Part shown: in pieces, positions 43,707-54,750 of the stretch | Layout: each line of letters opens with the position of its first letter | Numbering within the stretch: the stretch's first letter is position 1 | Origin: Nemertoderma westbladi | Taxonomy: Eukaryota > Xenacoelomorpha > Nemertodermatida > Nemertodermatidae | Length of the DNA: 64,000 bases | Reading direction: 5' to 3' | Assembly (NCBI GenBank): GCA_032718475.1 | Contig: JAUCBJ010002961.1 | Coordinates: 27,322 to 91,321, forward strand | Notes under the pieces: model-generated | Seen by the model: only the letters and a program-made list of their open reading frames with translations | Databases searched by the model: none | What the model was told of the DNA's origin: nothing | Made by a program: the position numbers and the translations under genes

Positions 43707-45069
43707 CTACTTTCCTTGTGCAATATTTGATTCTGGGCCTCAGTAAGTGGCCTTAGTAAAAAAGGTTTAATTTACCACTTCGATAAATAGGACTGAACAA
43801 TGTAATGTGCAGGTAACATATTTCTACTAGACTCAGACATCAATTGCTAATAACCCCAACAGTTTAGATATTAGAACGTATGAGGTTGAACAGGTCTACG
43901 CCAGCAACCTACTGTACAATATCGGATGCTGCACAACAGTAATGAGTTTGTCACAACCCATTGGATATGTTCCTGCAGTAAACGAGATAGTACTACGCAG
44001 CAGACACACTGCAAAATCTTGATGCGCTTTGGAAGGATGTGACCCTATGATAGGAAATTCCTCATCAATAATACCCCAATCAAATGTAGGATCAAGGACA
44101 TGTAGAGTCGAAACCGGTAAACAGCACATCGGAAAAACAAGCGGTAATCATTTAGACCTACCAGGTGGTGTTCAATTGGTTACTGTGGTAGGTGCTAAGT
44201 CAGTGAATCATGTTCCACAGGTTTGAGCTCAGTCATATCCTTCAGTTGACAAGTGATGATTCCGTTTCTTTGGCTGTTGCTCAAGTGGTTCCCTTGTTAG
44301 GAACCCAATGCTTATGCCATGTAGAACTGGTTCTTGTTTGAGGTGTAAATTGCAGGAAGAAGAACTCGAACTCGTTCTGTTCAAACTGCCATCCTTCCAC
44401 CTCATGGCAATGCTGTAATTATGATGCTTGGCCAGGATTACGGGACCTCCCCTCCAGTTACCTTTCATGACGTCCTGCGATTCCTGTGGAAGCTTTTGCA
44501 ATGAGTGAGACTGTGGCAGACACCAGCCATCCTTTATCATCAGTCACTGGTCCGCCGGGTCCCCCAACACCGTCATGGGTCAGTCGGGTCCTCCAATGAC
44601 AGTTATGGGCCAGCCCTGGTTGTGTTAGGTGTTGCGTTTGTACTTTATGTGGAACATGTATAGTAACTGCAGTTGCACATGAGCTTCCGATCAATGTATC
44701 AGTTGCCTTCCATCCGCATTAAGGGTCAATAGATGCATGATTCGGGCAACAGTTAATCCAGTGTGATAGCACAGTGATAATCAGATGATCTACTGGGTCA
44801 GTCTGTCAATTCCAGTTTCCGGGTTTTTCGTAAATGTGAATCAATCTTATAACGTAATCGTTCATTGACTCTCTACTCAAGGAGTTCCACAGTGCACCGG
44901 AGTTCCACATCATTCCCTTTGAGAAGATCCATGCCCAAATGGTTCTGAGCAGCGAGCAGGCAATGCAGCAGGCCCTTCTGGACTTGATGTCTAAGGGTGG
45001 AAATATTAGGCAGCACGATTCAGAGGTTATTCCACCGATGTGTAATCTAGTATTGAGAGGGTCGCAATG
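43707..45069. other. No clear gene; possible 5' part of a decayed retroelement
   Basis: Several motif-free short frames occur on both strands (43896-44226, 44229-44694, 44806-45147). The reverse transcriptase relic that follows suggests that some of this is the decayed upstream part of the same element, but I cannot show homology. Confidence 0.35.
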
Positions 45070-46010
45070 TTGTGTTGAGTCACGCAATTCATAGTAGATA
45101 TGCCTTTGCAAAGGATGATTGTGAGGCGGTTTTACAAGAGGATGCAAGCATTGCGTTTAATTCTATAAACCGTGCAATGGTAACCAGAAAATCAGTCTCA
45201 TTAGCCTAGCTCCTAGTTACAAACTGCTACAACCAGCCTACAAAGATATTCATTAGGGGTGATCACATTTACTCTTCCAAGGGATTTACTCTGGGCCACC
45301 TTCTTGATGAATGATCCCACTTATGGATGAGTTGGAGGAGGATTCTGACACACTATAGAATTGGTATGTGGATGATGGGAATGCTACCATAGAGCTGAAT
45401 GTGCTCAGAAAGTGGCGGGAAATACTGTCTTAATGCCTGGGCCACTTTTTTAATGGGTACTTTGACTTTCCCAGTAATTGTTCACTACTAGTGAACCGGA
45501 GTTCGTCGATGAAGCCCAGCGCAACACCGAAGTATTACAGCCCACAATGTCACAGTCGAGCTGCACATGCATCCAGTCACCGTTGAACAATTCCAACATA
45601 ACTCTACCTTCACTGACCAGCAGACTCGACTGGATGTGTCTTGTTGTGGGTTCTGGGGATCAGGTTACCAAAATACATTCCCCGATGTCTCGGTGTATTC
45701 AATCCCCTGGCTCCATCAAACGCTTTTATGCCCCTCGAATCTGCCCACCTACACCACGATGAGGCCTCGTCTGCAAGTGCAACCATGATGAAGAAAGGAT
45801 ACAAGAGATCAAGCGCACCACCTTTCAGCCTTGATTTTCTCTGTGGTGGATTCTCCCCAACGACAACCCAGTTTATTAAGCAGCTGGGTGTCCTTCTGTA
45901 CACCGTATTACCTACTGTACCTCCGTGTTGGCCTAATGTACCTCTGAAAGGCGACTCCGCTCGCCATCAACCTGTCTAATGCGAGTCCCCCATTCTAATG
46001 CCCAATCCAG
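45070..46010 (+). pseudogene. Decayed reverse transcriptase, non-LINE type
   Basis: Scattered across frames on the plus strand: EAVLQEDASIAFNSINRAMV, then IFIRGDHIYSSKGFTLG (finger/palm), a catalytic box WYVDDGN followed by LRKWREILS and LGHFFNGYF, and EFVDEAQRN. In frame 45641-45979 there is NPLAPSNAFMPLESAHLHHD ahead of LDFLCGGFSPTT. This order matches a family of retroelement RTs in which the palm is followed by WW..L...GP..GY and a C-terminal NPLA...HxxHE block; from memory such ORFs are common in cnidarian-type genomes. I do not assign a superfamily. Many stops and frameshifts. Confidence 0.6.
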
Positions 46011-46419
46011 AACACCTGAAGATGCCGTCAACCCACTGTAATTGTTTTAGCACTACTGTTAGGTTGATGGTGTTTAACTCCTTTTACCATATGAAACTGG
46101 TAGATTTACTTTTTAATTAGTGTATGGTTAGTATTTACAGTATTTTGATTTGTATTTCTGTTGTATTTAGTAAAATATGAACATCTTATTTGACTTTCCA
46201 AAATACATATTGTACAGTGGGGATGGAGTAGCACCCCCCTATTTTGGAAATTGAAATTGAGTTACTTATCCCGTGGCGAATTTAATGTAGATTTCAAATA
46301 TGAAAGCTGTTTTCTCGATCTTTTCTCGTTTATTGGTTAAAACGTAAGAGCTAGTCTGTTTTATTTGATAGCCTTCGAGCCATTTTTCATCAGAAAGGCT
46401 CCAGCAATTCTACCTTCAG

Positions 46420-48818
46420 ACATTCCCACCCACCTTCCCACCCATATTTCAATCTTCCCACATTCCCATTCACCTTCCAACATTCCCATCCACGTTCCCA
46501 CATCCCCATCCATCTTCCCACATAACAATCCTCCTCCCCACATTCCCAACCATCTTCCCACATCCCCATCCACCTCCCCACATTCCCATCCACCTCCCCA
46601 CATTCCCATCCACCTCCCCACATTCCCACCACCTTCCCACATTCCCATCCACCTCCCCACATTCCCAAACACCTCCCCACATTCCCATCCACCTTCCAAC
46701 ATCCCAATCCACCTTCCCACATATCCACCTCCCCACATTCCCAATCACCTTCCCACATATCCACCTCCCCTCATTCCCAAGCACCTTCCCACATTCCCAT
46801 CCACGTTCACAAATTCCCACATCCCAATCCACCTTCCCACATCCATCTTCCCACATTCCCATCCACCTCCCACATTCCCATCCACCTCCTCACACTCCCA
46901 TCCACCTCCCCTCATTCCCAAGCACCTTCCCACATTCCCATCCACCTTCCAACATCCCAATCCACCTTCCCACATATCCACCTCCCCACATTCCCAATCA
47001 CCTTCCCACATATCCACCTCCCCTCATTCCCAAGCACCTTCCCACATTCCGATCCACCTACCCACATTCCCATCCACCTTCCAACATCCCAATCCACCCT
47101 CCCACATATCCACCGTTCCACATTCCCATCCACCTCCTCACACTCCCATCCACCTTCCCCCATTCCCAAGCACATTCTCACATTCCCATCCACCTTCCAA
47201 CATCCCAATCCACCTTCCCACATATCCACCTTCCCACATTCCCATCCACCTCCCCACATTCCCAACCACATCCTCACACTCCCATCCACATCCCCTCATT
47301 CCCAAGCACCTTCCCACATTCCGATCCACCTTCCAACATCCCAATCCACCTTTCCCACATATCCACCTTCCCACGTTCCCATCCACCTCCTCACACTCCC
47401 ATCCACCTCCTCACACTCCCATCCACCTCCCCTCATTCCCAAGAACCTTCCCACATTCCCATCCACCTTCCCACATTCCCATCCACCCTCCAACATCCCA
47501 ATCCACCTTCCCACATATCCACCTCCCCACATTCCCATCCACCTCCCCTCATTCCCACCCACCTTCCAACATTCCAATCCACCTTTCACAGATATCCACC
47601 TTCCCAAATTCCCAATCACCTTCCCACATTCCCATCAACCCCCCGTGATTCCCATCCACCTTCCAACATTCCAATCCACCTTTCCCACATATCCACCTCC
47701 CCACATTCCCAATCACCTCCCCTCATTCCCAAGCACCTTCCCACATTCCCATCCACATCCCCTCATTCCCAAGCACCTTCCCACATTCCCATCCACCTTC
47801 CAACATCCCAATCCACCTTCCCACATATCCACCTCCCCACATTCCCATCCACCTCCCCTCATTCCCATCCACCTTCCAACATTCCAATCCACATTTCCCA
47901 CATATCCACCTCCCCTCATTCCCATCCACCTTCCAACATTCCAATCCACATTTCCCACATATCCACCTTCACACATTCCCAATCATATCCCCTCATTCCC
48001 AAGCACCTTCCCACATACCCATCCACCTTCCCACATTCCCATCCACCTTCCCTCATTTCCAAGCACCTTCCCACATTCCCATCCACCTTCCAACATCCCA
48101 ATCCACCTTTCCCACATATCCACCTCCCCACATTCCCATCCACCTCCCCACTTCCCCAAGGACCTTCCCACATTCCCATCCACCTCCCCACACTCCCAAG
48201 CACCTTCCCACATTCCCATCCACCTCCCCACATTCCCATCCACCTCCCCACATTCCCAAGCACCTTCCCACATTCCCACCCACCTTCCAACATCCCAATC
48301 CACCTTCCCACACATCCACCTCCCCACATTCCCATCCACCTCCCCTCATTCCCAAGCACCTTCCCACATTCCCATCCACCTTCCAACATTCCAATCCACC
48401 TTTCCCACATATCCACCTTCCCACATTCCCATCAACTTTCTAACATCCCAATCCACCTTCCCACATTCCCATCCACCTCCACACATTCCCATCCACCTCC
48501 CATCATTCCGAAGCACCTTCCCACATTCCCATCCACCTTCCAACATCCCAATCCACCTTTCCCACATATCCACCTCCCCACATTCCCATCCACCTCCCCT
48601 CATTCCCATCCACCTTCCAACATTCCAATCCACCTTTCACACATATCCACCTTCCCACATTCCCAAGCACCTTCCCACATTCCCAACCACCTCCCCACAT
48701 TCCCATCCACTTCCCCTCATTCCCAAGCACCTTCCCACATTCCCATCCACCTTCCAACATCCCAATCCACCTTTCCCACATATCCACCTTCCCACATTCC
48801 CAATCACCTTCTCACATC
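46420..48818. repeat. 2.4-kb C-rich minisatellite, period about 20 bp
   Basis: Variants of CCCACATTCCCATCCACCTC repeat more than 100 times. Sub-variants (CCAATCCACC, CCCAAGCACC, ACATATCCACC, CCAACATCCC) recur in a longer pattern of about 160-300 bp, so there is higher-order structure. The unit contains no stop codon in any frame, so long open frames appear on both strands (46365-47648 and 47645-48853 on plus, and many on minus). I treat all of them as repeat by-products, not genes. Confidence 0.93.
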
Positions 48819-49585
48819 TTCCCAAAATTAAAATTTGTTTTGACCATTCTTAAACACCCCAGACAATGTTTAGAGTTTAGTTGCACAAAAAATTTTCAAA
48901 TTTAAAAAATAATTTTCACCCAAATTTATGGTACTACGCTACACCAAAAAGAGATGTTCCATTATAGGGTGCTATACCTACCCCCTCCCCGCCCTAAATT
49001 CCATACCTACTGTATAAGGCATATCGGACCAATAACCCATATTGGTCGCTCTTGTATAATTAGAAAGAAAAGAATGGAAATAGGCCTACTACATAATTAA
49101 TCCCATTTATTGACTTTAGGGAAATTAACTTGAAAATTGCATGTTTATTTTATAGCTAATCTCATTATTAGTTAATAATTTATGCCGGCCATATGTTTAT
49201 TGGTGTTAGACCTACATACATTGTAGGCATTGTTATAAAACCCGAAATACGTTTTGTACTTATTCCAAACTTATTAGGCACAAGTCATACAGCAGGCTGC
49301 ACGCACACAACTGCACACTACTATTTATGCATAAATGTCTTGGCAGATGGTTGTCAATTTGATGCTGCGTGAGTGAGAGTGCTGACCTTGTCTTGTACAG
49401 AAATTTGTACAGTAATTAGATCTGTTCTGATATTTGCAGAGTAATAACAGAATGAAATTAGTACAGTGCTACAGTGGCTTCAGTCCATTTATGAACGTAA
49501 CTTACAAGGTTTATATATATAAGTAAGTGTTTGTCCCCAGTGTTTAGGCCTTTATCAATGTATCACTCACTGGGTCAGGGTCACT
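48819..49585. other. No gene recognised
   Basis: AT-rich DNA between the minisatellite and the next inverted-repeat element. Confidence 0.5.
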
Positions 49586-49956
49586 GCATGAAGCGCCGTT
49601 TACACCAAAACTATCTGTATAAATATTATAGGCCTACTCAAGTTCTATCAATAAATTATATTAGGCTAGGCCTATATTAATACAGTAATATTCTAGAGAA
49701 ATCGAGAAAACTCAGCCGAGAAGAATTCAGCCGAGTAAAACTCAGCCGAGAATCACTGCCGAGAAATTTCGGCCGAGAAAAACTCGAGAATATAGCGAGA
49801 ATATAAACTCGATAACAAAGCCGAGAATCTCGGACGAGAATATAGATACATTTTAAGTAGATTATTTTGTATTGCTGTATTGATACAACAGTTCAAATTG
49901 AGTAGGCCTATAATATATTTTATTCCGATAGATTAGGCGTAAACGGCGCTTCATGC
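49586..49956. mobile_element. Inverted-repeat element with internal CCGAGAA repeats
   Basis: GCATGAAGCGCCGTTTA (49586-49602) is the exact reverse complement of 49940-49956. The arms continue imperfectly for about 65 bp (shared ATTATAGGCCTACTCAA). The centre (49700-49850) has about a dozen units of the type CAGCCGAGAA. No clear target duplication and no coding sequence. Confidence 0.75.
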
Positions 49957-50203
49957 CTTCAGTTTCGACTGCCTAAATTGTAAATTCCATCCATCCATCC
50001 ATATACCAGTATACTGATATACTGTAAACTCTTTTTTTCCAATACCGGTCAGCCGATATCTGAATTTTGGCTCAATAAGTAGCCTACCTGCAGCACTGAA
50101 ATTGGAAATACAGAAATAGGTGTAAGGGTGTACTGGTGTAAGGTTCGGTAATAGGCCTAGATAAAAACTCGATTAAATTTATTTATCTTTATTTAACTAA
50201 ACA

Positions 50204-50659
50204 ATGGATTTGGAAAACTGCAGCTCCGTCATCAACTCCCCGGGTGGCCAAGCTCTGGAAATAATTTTCTCTGAACCCCGGAAGGAAAAACCGGCGACCC
50301 CCACTAAAGCTGGCGAAGTTCCTCTCACGAAAGAGCGGATCCAGGCTAAACTGAAGGAGGCGGAGGAAAGACGACGATCGTACGAACATTCCCGAGTAGA
50401 GCAGGTCGAGAAACATTTGGCCCATCGCTCGGTCGTCTTAGAGAACCAACAGAAAGCTGAGCAACTCTACATGCTCAAAGCCGAGATCCATAACGCCGCG
50501 AAGATGAAGGAATTCCAGAAGAACGTTGAGGCTAAACAGGCGGAGGAGAAAGCGAAGATTGAGGAGCACGAGAGGAAAGCGAGGGAAGTATTGGAGCGAG
50601 CGGCAATGTTAAAGAAACAGGAGGCTATGGAACCATCTCCCCCTCCTCCAACGGAGTAG
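50204..50659 (+). CDS. STMN: Stathmin family protein
   Basis: 151 residues in one exon, about the length of vertebrate stathmin 1. Stathmins bind two tubulin dimers and destabilise microtubules in the cytosol, controlled by phosphorylation. The N-terminal cap GGQALEIIFSEPRKEKP matches the family's GQAFE(L/V)IL motif. Residues about 40-140 form one long charged helix: KERIQAKLKEAEERRRSYEH, then VEQVEKHLAHRSVVLENQQK and NVEAKQAEEKAKIEEHERKA. The C terminus is proline-rich (EPSPPPPTE). The N terminus lacks the Cys-rich membrane anchor of neuronal stathmin-like proteins, so a cytosolic form is inferred. The start has AACAATGG context. Candidate poly(A) signal at 50987-50992. The absence of introns is unusual for the family. 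Confidence 0.9.
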   Translation: MDLENCSSVINSPGGQALEIIFSEPRKEKPATPTKAGEVPLTKERIQAKLKEAEERRRSYEHSRVEQVEKHLAHRSVVLENQQKAEQLYMLKAEIHNAAKMKEFQKNVEAKQAEEKAKIEEHERKAREVLERAAMLKKQEAMEPSPPPPTE

Positions 50660-50986
50660 GCCGGTAGAATCAACTGTCAAACTCAAGTGACTATATATAT
50701 ATATATATGCATAAACAGTTAACTTTTTAACAGTGGTACCTAGAAATTAAAAAGCGGTTTCTGTCTATGTATATAATTACGTTTGTTCATTTGTTGTTAA
50801 ACAATTGTTTTCGTATCGATTTAACCATGCTGTCTAAGTTACTCCGTGTTTATATAATATTGTAGGTCTCATTCTGATAACTTAGTTGGTTCTGAATTAA
50901 TTCGCTCCTGCATGTTTACACAGGTTTACTTAATCTATTTGCAATATCATTATGCAATTTGCTTCTATTATCTATGCAACTTGTAT

Positions 50987-50992
50987 AATAAA
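50987..50992 (+). terminator. Candidate poly(A) signal of the stathmin gene
   Basis: AATAAA 328 bases after the stop codon, followed by T-rich sequence. Confidence 0.45.
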
Positions 50993-52117
50993 ATAATAAC
51001 TTTATATATTTCACCCTCATTTTAGCATCTGTTGTTTTTTAACTTTGAAACTATTTCATTTCACCAATTGTTTCCTCATTGGCATGAATTCGTTTCTTAC
51101 TAATCAATTGTTGGCCTACTGTGCTGTACCAGGTATATTCTCACCCACATTGTGCTTCAACACTTTACGTTAATTTTGAACTAATCCTCAACCCTATATG
51201 TATATATATATCAGTTATTCTATATTTACTATAAACCAAACTGTTATTGGCATATTTTTGTGTGGCTTTTCTAATATCTCCATGTAAAAACGAATTACAA
51301 TCTGTTGTGCAATTTGTTCTTTTGCAATATCAATTTTTCCATCCGTATATGTCCAATATCAATATTTCCGTCCTTATGTATAAATTTATCTTTTATACAA
51401 ATTTTCTGGTATATTTTTCGATTCAGTTCCCGACCATTATTTTGTATTATATAATACTGACAAATGTTTAGTATTTACACTCAATAATAATTGTATTATA
51501 TGGTCTTTCTGGTCTTTCTTGGTATGGTCTGTTGTATTATACTGTTGGTAGGACTATATTGTGCTTTTGAGTAGTAACTTTTGAAATATAAACAAACGGT
51601 TTTATATGTGGTTTTTCCTAATACGTATCACAATGAATTCCCAAAAGGTTCAGTTCAGACACAAAAGTTAACTGGGTGACGCAATATGACTGGGGGGGGG
51701 GGGGGGGGGGATCAAAACCGAAAACTAAAATCATAAAACTAAAATCATAAAACTAATTTGTAAAACATAATGCCAGTGTTTCGCTTACTAGTAATAACTA
51801 TTACTTTCCAATATTCATAAATGCTCAAATTGCTCGTTGTTACACCCTTTATGATTCTGTAATGTTCCACTAAGACGGAAAATGGTCACTTTCGCCCACG
51901 AGTGAAAGGTTCGTTACAAGGTTCATTAAACAACAATATTTATTCCAGTACGTATGAAACTACAAAATATAAAATATTAGTAACAAAAAAATTAGTAAAA
52001 AATGTCGAAATTTTGTTAATTTAGTAATGTATTAATTACTCTAATCAGTAATGTTCATCTATAAAAAAAATCTAGAAAAGATAATTTGTGAGTAGATTTT
52101 CTTTGGTTCAAACAATA
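50993..52117. other. Intergenic; poly(G) run
   Basis: The open frame 51247-51471 is hydrophobic, without a recognised domain, and is not called. 51692-51710 is a 19-base poly(G). TTTATT at 51939-51944 may be the reverse-strand poly(A) signal of the next gene. Confidence 0.45.
51692..51710. repeat. Poly(G) run of 19
   Basis: Uninterrupted guanine homopolymer. Confidence 0.95.
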
Positions 52118-53524
52118 TCATTTAAGAACGATGTATCCCGTTGTTGCCAGGACAAGCAGCAATGCCCAATATGTCGAGATATCCTTGTTTGAAACAACTC
52201 CACTAACAATAACATCCCTCGCGAATTCTCCAATATCCTGTCTGAGGTTTCCGAGGCCGACATTACAATTGGGACCGATACAGCAGTACTGGCAACTAAT
52301 CTCGTCGTTGTAATCATTGCGGCATCGACGCCACACGTTCGCACTGATCTGGTGGACTCCGTAATCTGTGTAAATCCAATCGCAAGACCCGTCCCCGTCG
52401 CGCGCACAGCTGCGAGTAAACAGGTAATTTCCGTTCGGGTTGTTGTACTGGGGTGAGAATATTCCCTCTGCGTTGCATATAACACAGCTAATGTGGGTGT
52501 TGAAATCGCCACCACTCTGGTAACCATGACCGGTGTTGCATCTATCATTATCCGCGCAGATTAGGCAGCTTCGGTTTTGAGGCGCGTAATAGTCAGGCGT
52601 TTCGCAAGAATTTCCACAGCGGCTCGAATGACAACATCTCATTCCATCATAGCAATCAAAATTACTATCGCAATAAGCCAAACACATTAGCATGTTTGGA
52701 TGAATTGGGCAAGAGCCTTCCCCATAATCCGGTGTTTCTGTAGTCTGTACTATAGTTTCCGTTATCACGTGATACTTTATATCAACGTTTGAAGTCGGAT
52801 TCATCCGTTTCACCATAACAATATGGAATGGGGATTCTATTGTAGGGGCGTTTGTTACACATCCCTGAAACAATGACACGTTGTAATCCTGATGAAATTC
52901 GATCACTTCAATCTGGGAGTTTTCGGAACACCCAGAATCATTACCCATTTGCGCTGAGAAAGGCTGGAATTCGATGGTTATCTCTGAACCAACAGGGCCG
53001 ACAATGAGATCGATACATTGGGGGGAATCTTCACCCTTCTTAGGATAATTCGGAAGATATCTATCGATGGACTCCCACTCTGCATGGACATTTCCACATT
53101 GCCTCTTTTGATCCAAATAAAAGGCGCGAAATCCAAATCCGCTTCTGTAACTGTCGGTGTGGAATTCAACCGTAAATGGAGTCGAAACCGTAATATTGTG
53201 AGGGGTTGTTGTCTCGCAAGTGAACTTATCGTCATTAACGCCCACCCAATCGCACGTTGTGAATGGACAGCATTCTAGATCAAAATCAGTGAACACGACC
53301 ACAGCATCGTTGCCTTCTCTCGTGTAATCTACGTATTCCTCAAGGAAGGAACTGTAGTTTCTAGAGATGTTTTTGGAGTAGTCGTATCCGAAGTCGCGGT
53401 TGGTAATCCATCCATAGGGTTCATAAACGTAGTATTGTTGCTTCCCCGGCTGGGAATTGACATTTTCTATACACCCAAATAATTTTACGACCAATAATAT
53501 CGTTATAAAAAATGCAGGATTCAT
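52118..53524 (-). CDS. Secreted/GPI-anchored protein: CUB-like x2, WAP, Ly6-like
   Basis: 468 residues in one exon. Residues 1-25 are a signal peptide (FFITILLVVKLFG). About 30-135 resemble a CUB domain, ending TVEFHTDSYRSGFGFRAFY. About 140-255 are a second, weaker CUB-like domain (IDLIVGPVGSEITIEFQPF ... FHIVMVKRM). About 272-308 hold eight Cys in WAP four-disulfide order (CPIHPNMLMCLAYC, CYDGMRCCHSSRCGNSC). About 322-425 are Cys-rich and end CQYCCIGPNCN, the typical close of a Ly6/uPAR domain. The last 22 residues are hydrophobic with no charged tail until the final Lys, like a GPI-attachment signal. Many N-glycosylation sequons (NIS, NYS, NIT, NDS, NVS). CUB and WAP suggest extracellular binding or protease inhibition; the function is unknown. 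I do not recognise an orthologue. Confidence 0.8.
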   Translation of the reverse strand: MNPAFFITILLVVKLFGCIENVNSQPGKQQYYVYEPYGWITNRDFGYDYSKNISRNYSSFLEEYVDYTREGNDAVVVFTDFDLECCPFTTCDWVGVNDDKFTCETTTPHNITVSTPFTVEFHTDSYRSGFGFRAFYLDQKRQCGNVHAEWESIDRYLPNYPKKGEDSPQCIDLIVGPVGSEITIEFQPFSAQMGNDSGCSENSQIEVIEFHQDYNVSLFQGCVTNAPTIESPFHIVMVKRMNPTSNVDIKYHVITETIVQTTETPDYGEGSCPIHPNMLMCLAYCDSNFDCYDGMRCCHSSRCGNSCETPDYYAPQNRSCLICADNDRCNTGHGYQSGGDFNTHISCVICNAEGIFSPQYNNPNGNYLFTRSCARDGDGSCDWIYTDYGVHQISANVWRRCRNDYNDEISCQYCCIGPNCNVGLGNLRQDIGEFARDVIVSGVVSNKDISTYWALLLVLATTGYIVLK

Positions 53525-53784
53525 AATTGTGAGAAATTATTTAAAGGTCAATGTGGATTGTGTTCGATGTGATGTGATAAAGCAGCCGTCACGGGTAATG
53601 AAACGCCGCGATATAAATTGTTAAGTTATAGTGTGTTTATATGGTAATTATTCTAAAATAGAAACTTTGTCAAAATTACAAAGAAAGTCTGGCACGTAAT
53701 GAAATAAAAACAATCTGGAAATAGTAATCAATACTAACAACGCCTTTATTACGCAACAGAAATAATACAGTGGCTTAACTAACT
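53525..53784. other. Upstream region of the CUB/WAP/Ly6 gene
   Basis: Probable promoter side. No TATA box assigned and no element recognised. Confidence 0.3.
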
Positions 53785-54340
53785 AACAGTAAACATAAAG
53801 TGCTGATAAACATAAAAGTGACAGTATACATAATAGTGCAAAAATTGAACATAACAGTACTAATAATAAACATAAAAGTGCTAACAGTAAACATAAAAGT
53901 GCTAACAGTAAACATAAAAGTGCTAACAGTAAACATTAAAGTGCTAACAGTAAACATAAGCGCTAATATTAAACATAACAGTGCTAACAATAAACATAAA
54001 AGTTCTAACAGTGAACATAAAAGTGAACATAAAAGTGCTAACAATAAACATAAAAGTGCTAACAGTAAACATAAAAGTGCTAACATTAAACATAAAAGTG
54101 ATAACAGCAAGATATAGAAGTGATCATAATAAGCATCACATTGCTAACAGTAAACATCAAAGTGCTAACAGTAAACATGAAGTCAAAGTGATAAGAGTAA
54201 ACATAAAAGTGCTAACAGTAAACACAAAAAGGCTAACAGTAAACATAAAAGTGCTAACAATAAACATAAAAGTGTTAACAGTAAACATACAAGTGCTAAC
54301 AATAAAAATATAAGTACTAACAGTAAACATAAAAGTGCTT
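53785..54340. repeat. 21-bp minisatellite
   Basis: About 25 units of the type AAACATAAAAGTGCTAACAGT, with variants. The unit is a multiple of three with no stop in some frames, which creates repeat-peptide frames on both strands (53775-54110, 53800-54117, 53981-54313). These are not genes. Confidence 0.92.
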
Positions 54341-54750
54341 AGGAAACACCAAGTCAAAGTGATAAGAGTAAACATAAAAGTGCTAACACATAAAAGTTCT
54401 AACGGTAAACATAAAAGTTCTAACAGTAAAATTAAAAGTGCTAACACATAAAAGTTCTAAGAGTAAACATAAAAGTGCTAACAATAAAAATACAAGTACT
54501 GACAGTAAACATAAAAATACTTAGGAAACACCAAGTCAAAGTGATAAGAGTAAACATAAAAGTGCTAACACATAAAAGTTCTAACGGTAAACATAAAAGT
54601 TCTAACAGTAAAATTAAAAGTGCTAACACATAAAAGTTCTAAGAGTAAACATAAAAGTGCTAACAATAAAAATACAAGTACTGACAGTAAACATAAAAAT
54701 ACTTAGGAAACACCAAGTCAACGTGATAAGAGTAATCATAAAAGTATTAA
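54341..54750. repeat. 182-bp higher-order repeat built from the 21-bp unit
   Basis: AGGAAACACCAAGTCAA recurs at 54341, 54523 and 54705, giving two exact 182-bp periods, nearly identical between copies. Confidence 0.92.

Noticed and set aside
46365-48853. Two long plus-strand frames (427 and 402 codons) and many minus-strand frames
   Set aside because: All are readings of a stop-free minisatellite. They appear in multiple frames on both strands, have no domain, and one starts at GTG.
53775-54629. Leu/Val-rich and Lys/His/Ser-rich repeat peptides on both strands
   Set aside because: Products of the 21-bp minisatellite period being a multiple of three.
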